This document shows, one piece after another, positions 35,795-44,984 of a stretch of DNA of 64,000 bases (positions within the stretch are counted from its first letter, which is position 1; each line of letters starts with the position of its first letter). Where the stretch lies: positions 124,001 through 188,000 of the forward strand of contig SVQK01000056.1 of the NCBI GenBank assembly GCA_015065385.1, in the 5' to 3' direction. This DNA comes from Oscillospiraceae bacterium. Its GTDB lineage: Bacteria; Bacillota; Clostridia; Oscillospirales; CAG-272. Position numbers and translations under genes: made by a program. The notes beneath the pieces were generated by a model. The model did no database searches. It saw only the letters and a list, made by a program, of their open reading frames with translations, and was not told the origin of the DNA.

Positions 35795-37543
35795 ATGGCG
35801 CTCTCGAATACGGCTGTGCCGAGGTACTACGGCGTGTTTCGGGACGCCGTGATTCGCGGGGAGATCCCGGTATGCAGAGAGATTTCCCTTCAGATGAACC
35901 GGATCGACTATCTGATCCGAAGCCCGAACTACTACTATGATCCCGCTCCGGTTGAAGGGTGGATCCGATTCTGCGAGAATGAGCTGACCCTGACGGACGG
36001 GTCCGATCTCGCTCTTCTGCCGTCGTTCAAGCTTTGGGGCGAGGATCTGCTCGGGTGGTACTACTTCGAGGAACGGAGCGTTTATGAGCCCGGAACAAAC
36101 GGACGCGGAGGACGGTATGTCCGCAAGAGGATCAAGAAACGACTGTGCCACAAGCAGTATCTGATCGTCGGGCGCGGCGCGGCAAAGTCCGTTTATGATT
36201 CCTCCGTACAGGCGTTTTTCCTGAATGCGGACTCCTCTACAACCCAGCAGATCACGACGGCTCCGACTATGAAGCAGGCGGACGAGGTAATGAGCCCGAT
36301 CCGAACGGCTATCACACGATCCCGCGGCCCTCTGTTCCGGTTTCTGACGGAAGGATCCATCCAGAACACGACCGGGTCGAAGGCAAAGAGGGTTAAACTG
36401 GCTCCGACAAAGAAGGGGATCGAGAACTTTCTGACGGGATCATTGCTTGAAATCCGTCCGATGAATACGGACAAGCTGCAAGGACTTCGATGCAAGGTGG
36501 CCACGATCGACGAATGGCTGTCCGGGGATGTAAATGAGGACGTTGTGGGGCCGATCGAGCAGGGGGCTTCCAAGCTGGACGATTATGTGATCATCGCCAC
36601 AAGTTCTGAGGGAACCGTTCGGAACGGAACCGGCGACTCCATCAAAATGGAGTTGATAAAGATCCTCAAAGGCGAATACATCAATCCGCACACTTCGATC
36701 TGGTGGTACAAACTGGACAGCTTGGAGGAAGTCGGCAAGCCGAACATGTGGCTGAAATGCAATCCGAACATCGGCAAGACTGTCTCTTATGAGACATATC
36801 AGCTTGACGTGGAACGGGCCGAGAAGGTTCCGTCCGCCAAAAACGATATTCTGGCAAAGCGGTTCGGGCTGGCTATGGAAGGCTACACATACTACTTCAC
36901 CTATGAGGAAACCAAAGTGCATAGGCCGCGGGAGTTCTGGTCGATGCCGTGTTCTCTTGGAGCGGACTTGTCTTTGGGGGACGACTTCTGCGCTTTTACG
37001 TTCCTGTTTCCTCTGCCAGACGGATGCTTCGGCGTAAAGACGCGGGCTTACATCACATCGCTGACGATGAGCAAATTACAGGCGTCGCTCCGACAGAAGT
37101 ACGACGAATTCATGGCGGAAGGAAGTCTAATCGTCATGGAGGGAACGGTTCTCGATATGATCGACGTCTACGACGATCTGGACCGGCATATCGCGGAGAA
37201 AGAATACGACGTGCGGTGTTTCGGCTACGACCCGTATAACGCGCGGGAATTCGTGGAGCGGTGGACAACGGAAAACGGACCGTTCGGCGTGGAGAAGGTC
37301 ATACAGGGCGCGAAGACGGAGAGCGTTCCGCTCGGCGAGCTGAAGAAGCTGGCGGGGGAGAGGATGCTGATCTTCGACGAGCAGATGATGACCTTTGCGA
37401 TGGGGAACTGCATTGCGATCGAGGACACGAACGGAAACCGCAAGCTGATGAAGAAGCGGTACGACCAGAAGATCGACTCGGTCGCGGCCATGATGGACGC
37501 TTACGTGGCATACAAGGCCAACCGGGACGCGTTCGAGGGATAA
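35795..37543 (+). CDS. terL: Terminase large subunit (582 aa)
   Basis: The Walker A-like VGRGAAKS is near residue 124 and VATIDEW (Walker B) near 235. The nuclease acidic residues are in GADLSLGDD (near 389), GYDPYNA (near 476) and DSVAAMMDAYVAY (near 561). This is the ATP-driven DNA packaging motor and nuclease of HK97-like phages. GAAAGGAG precedes ATG 35795. It heads the structural operon. Confidence 0.93.
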   Translation: MALSNTAVPRYYGVFRDAVIRGEIPVCREISLQMNRIDYLIRSPNYYYDPAPVEGWIRFCENELTLTDGSDLALLPSFKLWGEDLLGWYYFEERSVYEPGTNGRGGRYVRKRIKKRLCHKQYLIVGRGAAKSVYDSSVQAFFLNADSSTTQQITTAPTMKQADEVMSPIRTAITRSRGPLFRFLTEGSIQNTTGSKAKRVKLAPTKKGIENFLTGSLLEIRPMNTDKLQGLRCKVATIDEWLSGDVNEDVVGPIEQGASKLDDYVIIATSSEGTVRNGTGDSIKMELIKILKGEYINPHTSIWWYKLDSLEEVGKPNMWLKCNPNIGKTVSYETYQLDVERAEKVPSAKNDILAKRFGLAMEGYTYYFTYEETKVHRPREFWSMPCSLGADLSLGDDFCAFTFLFPLPDGCFGVKTRAYITSLTMSKLQASLRQKYDEFMAEGSLIVMEGTVLDMIDVYDDLDRHIAEKEYDVRCFGYDPYNAREFVERWTTENGPFGVEKVIQGAKTESVPLGELKKLAGERMLIFDEQMMTFAMGNCIAIEDTNGNRKLMKKRYDQKIDSVAAMMDAYVAYKANRDAFEG

Positions 37544-37565
37544 AACAGAAAGGAGGCGACGGCCG

Positions 37566-38624
37566 TTGTCTGTGATAGACATAGAGACAAAGAAAAGATG
37601 CGTAGACGCCTATAATGAAGGGCGGCCTCCGAAGGAAATCTATCTTCAGCTGTTTCACGACGATTACCCGACCGCGAGCTATGAGAGTTTCAAGCGGAGA
37701 CTGAGAAGCTGGCGAAAGCAGGACTACCCTGATCGGAAGACGCTGGACAGCGGGACCTATGAGGGATTTACTGCGCACAATGCCACGGTACAGGTGAACA
37801 GCAAGGGAGAAATCACGCAGGCATGGATTAAACAGACGCTCGACGACGGACAATGGGATGCGCTTCTGGATGCGATCCGGGAAAATACGGAGCCTGTCCG
37901 CATCGAACCGGTAACCGGAGACGGAATCGGCATGCTGGAGATCCCGCTTTTCGATATGCATCTCCCGCTTTCCGACCACACGAAGAGCATTGGACAACTG
38001 CTCGATATTATCGGGCGGCAGAAATGGGAAGAGATCAATGTCGTTATCGGACAGGATCTGTTTCACAATGACGATATGCGCGGCAGAACCGCTTCCGGCA
38101 GAGTCATTGAGAAGGCGGACATACCGGAGGCATGGGAAATGGCCCGGACAATCTGGTACAGTGTGATCGACGCTTCTCTCCGGCAGGCAGAACGCGTGAA
38201 TCTGATCTATTCGATCGGGAATCATGACGAGAGTCTCGCTTGGTGTTTTGTTCAGATGCTGAAGGATCACTACCCGCAAGTCCATGTGGACGACCGTTTC
38301 AAGCAGAGGAAGTGCATCTACTGGAACGGATGCTTTATCGGACTGACGCACGGACATTATGCGAGGAGCAAGGTTCACGACCTGCGCGGGCAGTTTACGA
38401 TCGAGTTCCCGGAGGAATTCTCCTATGCCATCGTCCGTGAGATCCATGCCGGGCATCTGCACCGCGAAGGAGAAGGCGATCTCTACGGTGTGATGATCCG
38501 ACGGTTATTCCGAAACGGTGAGACTGACCGATGGTCCGAGGACGAAGGATATGTCGGTGCGCATAAGCGGTTTATGGTATTCGAATGGATGCCGGGCTGC
38601 CTGAAAGCGGTTTACTATATTTGA
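37566..38624 (+). CDS. Calcineurin-like metallophosphoesterase (352 aa)
   Basis: The start is TTG 37566 with AAAGGAGG upstream. Residues 1-60 look like a helix-turn-helix (AYNEGRPPKEIYLQLFHDDY). Metal ligands follow in order: FDMHLPLSD (near 129), GQDLFHNDD (near 162), GNHDE (near 218), LTHGHY (near 260) and AGHLHRE (near 294). It is probably a DNA or nucleotide phosphoesterase. Its place between terminase and portal is seen in other phages; the role there is unknown. Confidence 0.8.
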   Translation: MSVIDIETKKRCVDAYNEGRPPKEIYLQLFHDDYPTASYESFKRRLRSWRKQDYPDRKTLDSGTYEGFTAHNATVQVNSKGEITQAWIKQTLDDGQWDALLDAIRENTEPVRIEPVTGDGIGMLEIPLFDMHLPLSDHTKSIGQLLDIIGRQKWEEINVVIGQDLFHNDDMRGRTASGRVIEKADIPEAWEMARTIWYSVIDASLRQAERVNLIYSIGNHDESLAWCFVQMLKDHYPQVHVDDRFKQRKCIYWNGCFIGLTHGHYARSKVHDLRGQFTIEFPEEFSYAIVREIHAGHLHREGEGDLYGVMIRRLFRNGETDRWSEDEGYVGAHKRFMVFEWMPGCLKAVYYI

Positions 38625-38643
38625 AGAGAGGAGACGTAACAGA

Positions 38644-39144
38644 ATGGAGCAAAATGTTTCAAACAATGCGAACGAATCTCTTCAGCATCACGGCATCCTC
38701 GGGATGAAATGGGGCATTCGGCGATACCAGAATCCCGATGGGACTCTTACGGAAGCCGGGCGGAAAAGGCTGGATCAGAAAGACACGAAGTGGGCGCACA
38801 AACGCGAGGAGAAGATCTACAATCAGACTTACTCAAAGTCGCGCCGTGAGGTGAACAAGTTCGTCAAGGAACTCAACCGGCAGATAAGCCCGACGAATGC
38901 GAACGGACGGCTCTCGGCGACCTACGTCAATGCATACAACCAGAAGCTGGCCGAGATCATGAACAAGAACGTGAAGGAGATCCACGCCCCGTCCGGCAAA
39001 GTGGTCAAGTGGGTGGCAAAACGCGGAGAGGTCGGCGTTCACATGGCTCTGGCCGACGCAGGGTATGATCTGAGCCAGCTCAAACGCGGCGTGTACGGTT
39101 CCGGGCGGATCGCTTACCGGAAAACTTCGGTTGATGTCGGCTGA
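38644..39144 (+). CDS. Phage protein with HHGILGMKWGIRRYQ motif (166 aa)
   Basis: Residues 15-35 carry LQHHGILGMKWGIRRYQNPD, matching the protein at 33661. The rest is basic and helical (HKREEKIYNQTYSKSRREVN). It sits directly before the portal gene, so a head-assembly or internal-protein role is likely. GAGGAG precedes ATG 38644 at a usable distance. Confidence 0.6.
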   Translation: MEQNVSNNANESLQHHGILGMKWGIRRYQNPDGTLTEAGRKRLDQKDTKWAHKREEKIYNQTYSKSRREVNKFVKELNRQISPTNANGRLSATYVNAYNQKLAEIMNKNVKEIHAPSGKVVKWVAKRGEVGVHMALADAGYDLSQLKRGVYGSGRIAYRKTSVDVG

Positions 39145-39164
39145 CACAGGAGGGCAAAATCAAA

Positions 39165-41510
39165 ATGCAATATACTTTTACCGACAGGCTGAAACATGCC
39201 TGGAACGTATTTAAGAGCCGCGATCCGACTCAGTACGCAAGGTCTTATGTCGGCGGATTCAGCGAGTACAATCCCGATTTCAACCGGCGGTACTACCGGA
39301 ATTCCGGCGACCGGTCCATTGTGACGGCCATCAAAAACCGGATCGCCGTCGACGCCGCGCAGGTGGATATTCAGCATGTGAAGCTGGACGACAACGACCG
39401 CTATCTCGAGACGCTGGACTCCGGCCTGAACCGGTGTCTATCCGTAGAAGCGAACATTGACCAGACGGGCAGAGCGTTCCGTCTGGATATTTTTTTCTCG
39501 CTTCTGGACGAGGGGGTCATCGCGCTTGTTCCGATCGACACGACATTCGACCCGGAGGTGACCGGCACGTATCAGATCAACTCCATGCGGGTCGGACGGA
39601 TCACGCAATGGCATCCGAAGCACGTGCATATCAGCGTTTACAACGAAGATACCGGGCGGCGGGAAGAAATGGTTGTTCCGAAGAAAGTCGTGGCAATCGT
39701 GGAGAATCCGTTTTACGCGGTGATGAACGAGCACAATTCCACCTTTCAGCGGCTGATCCATAAGCTCGCGCTTTTGGACGCGGTGGATGAGCAGTCTTCC
39801 TCCGGCAAGCTGGATCTTATCATACAGCTTCCCTATGTGGTCAAGACGCCGCAGAGAAAGGCGCTTGCGCAGGAGAGGCGGGAGGAGATCGAGCAGCAGT
39901 TATCCGGTTCCAAGTACGGTATTGCATGGACGGACGGTACGGAGAAGATCCAGCAGCTGAACAGGCCGATCGAGAACAATCTTCTCAGTCAGATCCAGTA
40001 TCTGACGGACCTTGCTTATTCCCAGCTCGGTATCACCGCGGATATCCTGAACGGAACGGCGGACGAGAAGACGATGCTGAACTACAACAACCGGATCATC
40101 GAGCCCCTTGTGGCGGCGGTCGCGGACAGCATCAAGCGGACTTTCCTGACAAAGACTGCCATCACGCAGCATCAATCCATCGAGTATTACCGCGATCCGT
40201 TCGCTCTGGTACCGGTGGAGAAGATCGCCGAGATCGCGGACAAATTCGGACGGAACGAGATCACGACGTCCAACGAAATCCGTCAGGCAATCGGCATGAA
40301 GCCGTCGACCGATCCGAACGCAGATATTCTCCGGAACAAGAACCTCTATGACACAACCGGTCAGGCTCCGGGGACAAATCCCGCAGGCGGGGAAGAAGAG
40401 GCCGAGGAAGAGGACGACGGGCCGATGACGGAGGAGGATTACCTTCGGGCGGTATCCGATCTCGACGATATGGACGAGCAGCTCGACAATCTCGAAGCCT
40501 CTTTGCGGCACTTTGACGATCCGCAGGAGGCGAAAGAGTATCGGAGATGGTACTACGAGAACGTCGAGAAGGAAAACCGGAAGCTCGGCTACGGCAATGC
40601 CTCGACCAAGGGGCTGAACGAGGAAGGCCGGGCCTATGCGAAGTACATCCGGGAGCTTTTCGGAAACGAGCGCAAGGCCAAGGTTGCCGACTCGAAGGCC
40701 AGACAGGACGCGGGGATCGAATCCAGCAAATCGAGCACGAACGAGGGGATCGAGAAGAGCAAGACCGCGCGGGATACGCTTGTCGGCAACATCAATGCCT
40801 CTCGGGACAGCCGGATCGAATCCGAACGGACGAAGATGAACGCCGGGATCGAAAAGAGCCAGTCCGAACGGGACAGCCGCATCGCTTCTGTCAATGAGGA
40901 ACGGGATAAGAATATCGAGTCTGAGCGCACGCGCACAAAATCTGAAATCGAATCGCACAAGAATTCGATGCAGATGAAGATCGACACGCTGAAAAACTAT
41001 CTTTCCGGGCTGAGCAAGGAAGACAAGGCGGCGGTCAAGGAGCGCGTACAGCAGGAAATCTCCGATCTCAGAGAAGACAACAAGCAGAAGCGGACAGAGC
41101 TTCAGGAGGCCTTCAAAGCGACAAGCGCGGAACTGCGCACCGAAGCCAAGACGGAAAACGATGCTGCGAGACAGGGGCACAAGGACACCTCTTCCTCCCT
41201 GCGCGAAGAGTTCAAGACGACAAGCGGCAATCTCCGCACGCAGTCGAAGAACAGCACGACGGCTATCAAGGAGGCGCATCAGTCCAAAGCGGCTTCCCTC
41301 AGAGAGCAGCACAAGCAGACAAGCGCCGGTCTGAGAGAAGAGCACAAGGCAAATACCGCCAAGGCCAAGCAGGAATATGAGGATGCTTACGCCGCAGAGC
41401 TTGAATACATCAAATCTCTCCCGGAGTATCAAGCCGCGACGAAATCGAAGTCAAGCGGAAGCAAAGCTAAGTCTACTACCGTCGTCTATAAAGGCAAGAA
41501 GAATCTATAA
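39165..41510 (+). CDS. Portal protein with long coiled-coil C-terminal extension (781 aa)
   Basis: Residues 1-400 have portal features (YYRNSGDRSIVTAIKNRIAV, YLTDLAYSQLGITADILNGT, NEITTSNEIRQAIGMKPS). It forms the twelve-subunit ring for DNA passage. Residues about 400-450 are acidic. From about 485 to 781 comes a repetitive charged coiled coil (ESSKSSTNEGIEKS, RDSRIESERT, SLREEFKTTSGNLRT) with a period of about 11-14. Normal portals end near 400-500, so the tail adds some 300 residues, perhaps acting as scaffold or internal core. Confidence 0.85.
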   Translation: MQYTFTDRLKHAWNVFKSRDPTQYARSYVGGFSEYNPDFNRRYYRNSGDRSIVTAIKNRIAVDAAQVDIQHVKLDDNDRYLETLDSGLNRCLSVEANIDQTGRAFRLDIFFSLLDEGVIALVPIDTTFDPEVTGTYQINSMRVGRITQWHPKHVHISVYNEDTGRREEMVVPKKVVAIVENPFYAVMNEHNSTFQRLIHKLALLDAVDEQSSSGKLDLIIQLPYVVKTPQRKALAQERREEIEQQLSGSKYGIAWTDGTEKIQQLNRPIENNLLSQIQYLTDLAYSQLGITADILNGTADEKTMLNYNNRIIEPLVAAVADSIKRTFLTKTAITQHQSIEYYRDPFALVPVEKIAEIADKFGRNEITTSNEIRQAIGMKPSTDPNADILRNKNLYDTTGQAPGTNPAGGEEEAEEEDDGPMTEEDYLRAVSDLDDMDEQLDNLEASLRHFDDPQEAKEYRRWYYENVEKENRKLGYGNASTKGLNEEGRAYAKYIRELFGNERKAKVADSKARQDAGIESSKSSTNEGIEKSKTARDTLVGNINASRDSRIESERTKMNAGIEKSQSERDSRIASVNEERDKNIESERTRTKSEIESHKNSMQMKIDTLKNYLSGLSKEDKAAVKERVQQEISDLREDNKQKRTELQEAFKATSAELRTEAKTENDAARQGHKDTSSSLREEFKTTSGNLRTQSKNSTTAIKEAHQSKAASLREQHKQTSAGLREEHKANTAKAKQEYEDAYAAELEYIKSLPEYQAATKSKSSGSKAKSTTVVYKGKKNL

Positions 41511-41528
41511 AGGAGGCAGAAAATCAAA

Positions 41529-43529
41529 ATGAAATACGATTTTTGCGGATGGGCCACGCGGAACGACATTCTGTGCACCGACGGCAGGACCATCCGAAAG
41601 GATGCATTCAAGGACTGTGACGGAAAGACCGTCCCCCTTGTTTGGAATCATCAGCACAACGACCCTGAAAATGTTCTGGGCCACGCGGTCTTGAAGAACA
41701 TGGACGAGGGCGTTTTCGCCTACTGCTCTTTCAACAGTACGAGAAAAGGGCAGAGTGCCAAGCTTGCCGTTGAGCATGGCGATTATGATTCCCTGTCCAT
41801 TTTCGCAAACAGGCTCAAGCAGGTCGGCGGTGATGTTCTTCACGGCGAGATCAAAGAGGTATCCCTCGTTCTGGCCGGGGCCAATTCCGGCGCGCATATC
41901 GTGGATGTGATTCGTCACGGAGAAATCTCCGAGGACGAATTTGTTCTTTATGCGGGTGAGGAGATCAGCTTTGAGCACGCCGACGATGAGCAGAACGACC
42001 TTGAAGCCGCGAAGCCCGACGCGAAGACGGTGAACAAGGAAGAGAAGGAAGAGGCGGGCGATAAGGACAAAAAGAAGACCGTCCGTCAGGTCCTCGATAC
42101 GTTCACCGAGAAGCAGCAGATCGCCCTGTATTCCGTCATCGGAGATATTATCGAAGGCGATGAAGACGCGGAGGACGGGGACGCAGAGGGAAAAGAGGCC
42201 TCTCACGCCGATTCCAAGAAGGAAGAGAACAGCAAAGAGGACGACGAGACGGTCGGCGACATTCTCGAAACGCTCAATGACGAGCAGAGAGAAGTTGCCA
42301 TTGCCCTGATCGCACAGGCGATTAAGGACAAGGAATCCAAGAAAGCGAAGCACTCCGACGAGCCGGAGGAAGGGGACAAGCCCGCATCCGAGCCCGAAGA
42401 GGAGATCAAACACAATTCTGAAAATACCGAAGGAGGTACTGAAATGCACGACAACATTTTTGAGCGCAACTACGAGAACACCGCCGTTGAGACCGAGGGG
42501 GTCCTTTCCCACTCCGAGCAGGTGAAGATTCTCACCGAGGCAAGAAACGGCAAGGGAAGCCTGCGGGACGTGGTTCTCCAGCACGGAATCACCGATATCA
42601 GCAATGCATATCCCGACGCAAAGACCGTCGGCGATCAGCCTCAGACCATTACCGGGAATCTCGGCTGGGTCAAGGAGGTTCTGTCCGGGGTACGTCACGC
42701 GCCGTTCGGCCGCATCAAGACGCTCTTTGCCGATATGACTGCCGACGATGCCCGCGCTAAGGGTTATCTGACCAAGGGCACGCAGAAGATCGAGGAAATT
42801 CTCAGGCTCCTGAAGCGCGAAACCTCGCCCGCCAGAATCTACAAGCTCCAGAAGCTTGACAAGGACGATATCGACGACATCACCGACTTCGACATCGTCG
42901 CGTGGCTGAAGAAGGAGATGCAGGTAATGCTCGACGCCGAGGAAGCCCGCGCGATCCTGATCGGCGACGGCCGCGGTATCACCGCAAGCGATAAGATCGA
43001 CGAGGAGAAGATCCGTCCGATCTGGACGATGGAGGATCTTTTCGCTATTCAGGCTACTGCCATGGTTGCCTCCAGCGCGACGGACGACGACATCGCGAAG
43101 GCCGCTATCCGTTCCGCCGTGAAGGGGTTCGACGACTATGACGGTTCCGGCAATACGATTTTCTTCGTCGCTTCCGACAGACTTTCCGATATGCTTCTGC
43201 TCGAGGACGACTACGGTCACAGACTCTACAAGACGAAGACTGAGCTCGCGGCCGCTATCGGCGTGGAGAAGGTCGTCGGGGTTCCCGTCATGAAGAACAA
43301 GACCCGCACGGTCACCATCAGCAGTGTGGACCATACCCGCAATCTTGTCGGCATTATTGTCGATATGGCCGATTACACCGTGGGTCAGACCAAGGGCGGT
43401 CAGACCAGCTTCTTCGACGACTTCGACCTCGACTTCAACAAGATGGAGTATCTGCTTGAGAAGAGAGAGTCCGGCACTCTTGTGAAGCCGAAGTCCGCCA
43501 TCGTTCTCGAATACGAGCTGGGAAACTGA
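41529..43529 (+). CDS. Prohead protease - scaffold - major capsid protein fusion (666 aa)
   Basis: Residues 1-150 are an HK97-type prohead protease (VWNHQHNDPENVLGHA with the catalytic His; GDYDSLSIFANRL with the Ser). Residues 150-300 are acidic scaffold-like coiled coil. From residue 306 an HK97-fold capsid protein follows (QTITGNLGWVKEVLSGVRHA, AEEARAILIGDGRGI, FFVASDRLSDMLLLEDDYGH). GGAGG and ATG at 42431-42446 would allow separate synthesis of the capsid part. It forms the head shell and matures by self-cleavage. Confidence 0.9.
   Translation: MKYDFCGWATRNDILCTDGRTIRKDAFKDCDGKTVPLVWNHQHNDPENVLGHAVLKNMDEGVFAYCSFNSTRKGQSAKLAVEHGDYDSLSIFANRLKQVGGDVLHGEIKEVSLVLAGANSGAHIVDVIRHGEISEDEFVLYAGEEISFEHADDEQNDLEAAKPDAKTVNKEEKEEAGDKDKKKTVRQVLDTFTEKQQIALYSVIGDIIEGDEDAEDGDAEGKEASHADSKKEENSKEDDETVGDILETLNDEQREVAIALIAQAIKDKESKKAKHSDEPEEGDKPASEPEEEIKHNSENTEGGTEMHDNIFERNYENTAVETEGVLSHSEQVKILTEARNGKGSLRDVVLQHGITDISNAYPDAKTVGDQPQTITGNLGWVKEVLSGVRHAPFGRIKTLFADMTADDARAKGYLTKGTQKIEEILRLLKRETSPARIYKLQKLDKDDIDDITDFDIVAWLKKEMQVMLDAEEARAILIGDGRGITASDKIDEEKIRPIWTMEDLFAIQATAMVASSATDDDIAKAAIRSAVKGFDDYDGSGNTIFFVASDRLSDMLLLEDDYGHRLYKTKTELAAAIGVEKVVGVPVMKNKTRTVTISSVDHTRNLVGIIVDMADYTVGQTKGGQTSFFDDFDLDFNKMEYLLEKRESGTLVKPKSAIVLEYELGN
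42429..42446 (+). promoter_or_regulatory. Internal ribosome binding site and start for the capsid domain
   Basis: GAAGGAGGTACTGAAATG places a near-perfect Shine-Dalgarno 8 nt before ATG 42444, in frame inside the fusion gene at the boundary between the scaffold and capsid domains. It would give a 361-aa capsid protein in excess over the full fusion. Confidence 0.75.
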
Positions 43530-43627
43530 TCGAGGACACAATTCAGGACGATGACGACGAGGACGTACTCGATCATCGCGACCGTGTAATTGTGTCCGCG
43601 AATTCAGAGTAAGCGGAGGAAATCAAA

Positions 43628-43963
43628 ATGGCAAAGTATTACGGAGCAATCGGTTTCGCCGATACGGTCGAGAAGGATCCGGTCAACCGGCCGGGCGTTT
43701 TCGAGGAGACCGTTTTGGAGCGGAATTATTACGGCGATGTCCTTTCAAACAACAGGCGGTATGAGAAGGGCGACGGGCTGAACGACAACCTGAACGTCCG
43801 CAATGAAATCAGTATCCTGGCCGATCCGTTCGCCGCCGAGAACTTCGTAAAAATGCGCTACCTGACATGGCTCGGCTCGAAATGGAAGATCACGGATGCG
43901 AAGGTCGACTTTCCCCGGATCGTGCTCACCGTAGGGGGTGTTTATAATGGACCGGAGGAATGA
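43628..43963 (+). CDS. Head-tail joining protein (111 aa)
   Basis: AKYYGAIGFADTVEKDPVNR then VWEE/VFEETVLERNYYGDVL and DPFAAENFVKMRYLTWLGSK W..TDAKVDFPRI is the pattern of siphophage head-closure proteins located after the capsid gene. GCGGAGG precedes ATG 43628. It overlaps the next gene. Confidence 0.75.
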   Translation: MAKYYGAIGFADTVEKDPVNRPGVFEETVLERNYYGDVLSNNRRYEKGDGLNDNLNVRNEISILADPFAAENFVKMRYLTWLGSKWKITDAKVDFPRIVLTVGGVYNGPEE

Positions 43964-44252
43964 ACTGCATGAAAAGCTCTGCGATCTCATCGGGTCGCGC
44001 CATGTCTATTTTCAGCCGCCGGAGACGGTGAAACTCGTTTATCCGTGCATTATTTACGGACTTAACGATATTGCCGTCCGGCGGGCTGACAATACGGCGT
44101 ACAGCGGGAGACTGCGGTATGCAATAACGGTTATCGGCAAGGACCCGGATTATTCGGTTGTTAAGGAGCTGGCTCTCTGGCCGCTCTGTTCTTTCAACCG
44201 CCGTATAATGGCGGACAACCTGAATCACTGGGTCTTTGAACTTTACTATTGA
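43947..44252 (+). CDS. Tail terminator / completion protein (101 aa)
   Basis: ATG 43947 has AGGGGG upstream and lies in the end of the previous gene. RRNELHEKLCDLIGSRHVYF then YPCIIYGLNDI, YAITVIGKDPD and NHWVFELYY match the small minor tail protein that caps the tail tube beneath the head in similar phages. Confidence 0.7.
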   Translation: MDRRNELHEKLCDLIGSRHVYFQPPETVKLVYPCIIYGLNDIAVRRADNTAYSGRLRYAITVIGKDPDYSVVKELALWPLCSFNRRIMADNLNHWVFELYY

Positions 44253-44266
44253 GGAGGAAAATCACA

Positions 44267-44962
44267 ATGTCTAAACTCGTTTGGGACAAGACCGGCGAAC
44301 ATTTTTATGAAACCGGCGTAGACCACGGCGTTCTTTACGTCTACGACGAGACGCTGACTGGCGACAACAAATACGGGGACGGTGTCGTCTGGAACGGCCT
44401 GACCTCCGTCAGCGAGAATCCGTCCGGCGCCGAACCCATGGCTCTCTATGCGGACAACATCAAGTACCTGAATCTGATGAGCGCGGAGGAGTTCGCCTGC
44501 ACCATCGAAGCGTACACCTACCCGGAAGAGTTCGGCGAATGCGACGGTTCCGCTGAAATCTCCGACGGCATCTACGTCCATCAGCAGAAGAGAAAGATGT
44601 TCGGCTTCTGCTACCGCACCAGAATCGGCAACGACGTGTCTCAGGACGATCTCGGCTACAAGATCCACATCGTTTACGGCTGTCTGGCGTCTCCTTCCGA
44701 GAGAAGCTATGCGACCGTCAACGACAGTCCCGAGGCGATCACGTTCTCTTGGGAAGTCAACACGACCCCCGTCGAAATCGGCACGATCAGCGGCACCGCC
44801 TACAAGCCGACTGCTTATCTGGAAATCGATTCGACCAAGATCGACTCCGCGAAGCTGACGATCCTTGAGAATAAGCTCTACGGAACGGACGGCACCGGCG
44901 GATCTTCCGGTACTGCTCCCAAGCTTCCCCTGCCGTCTGAAATCGTTGCTCTGATCGCATAA
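44267..44962 (+). CDS. Major tail (tube) protein, copy A (231 aa)
   Basis: AGGAGGAAAATCACA precedes ATG 44267. LVWDKTGEHFYETGVDHGVL, VVWNGLTSVSENPSGAEPMA, YADNIKYLNLMSAEEF and QQKRKMFGFCYRT are typical of siphophage major tail proteins. It polymerises into the tail tube. A diverged second copy follows at 44985. Confidence 0.88.
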   Translation: MSKLVWDKTGEHFYETGVDHGVLYVYDETLTGDNKYGDGVVWNGLTSVSENPSGAEPMALYADNIKYLNLMSAEEFACTIEAYTYPEEFGECDGSAEISDGIYVHQQKRKMFGFCYRTRIGNDVSQDDLGYKIHIVYGCLASPSERSYATVNDSPEAITFSWEVNTTPVEIGTISGTAYKPTAYLEIDSTKIDSAKLTILENKLYGTDGTGGSSGTAPKLPLPSEIVALIA

Positions 44963-44984
44963 GCAAAAGGGGAGGTGGTCTGCT

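Noticed and set aside
39900-41432. Long minus-strand open frame opposite the portal gene
   Set aside because: It arises because the plus-strand coiled coil is codon-biased; no start signal, and the portal frame is clearly the coding one.
41505-43541. 678-codon minus-strand frame opposite the protease-capsid gene
   Set aside because: It is a shadow of biased codon use on the plus strand; protease and capsid motifs are on the plus strand.
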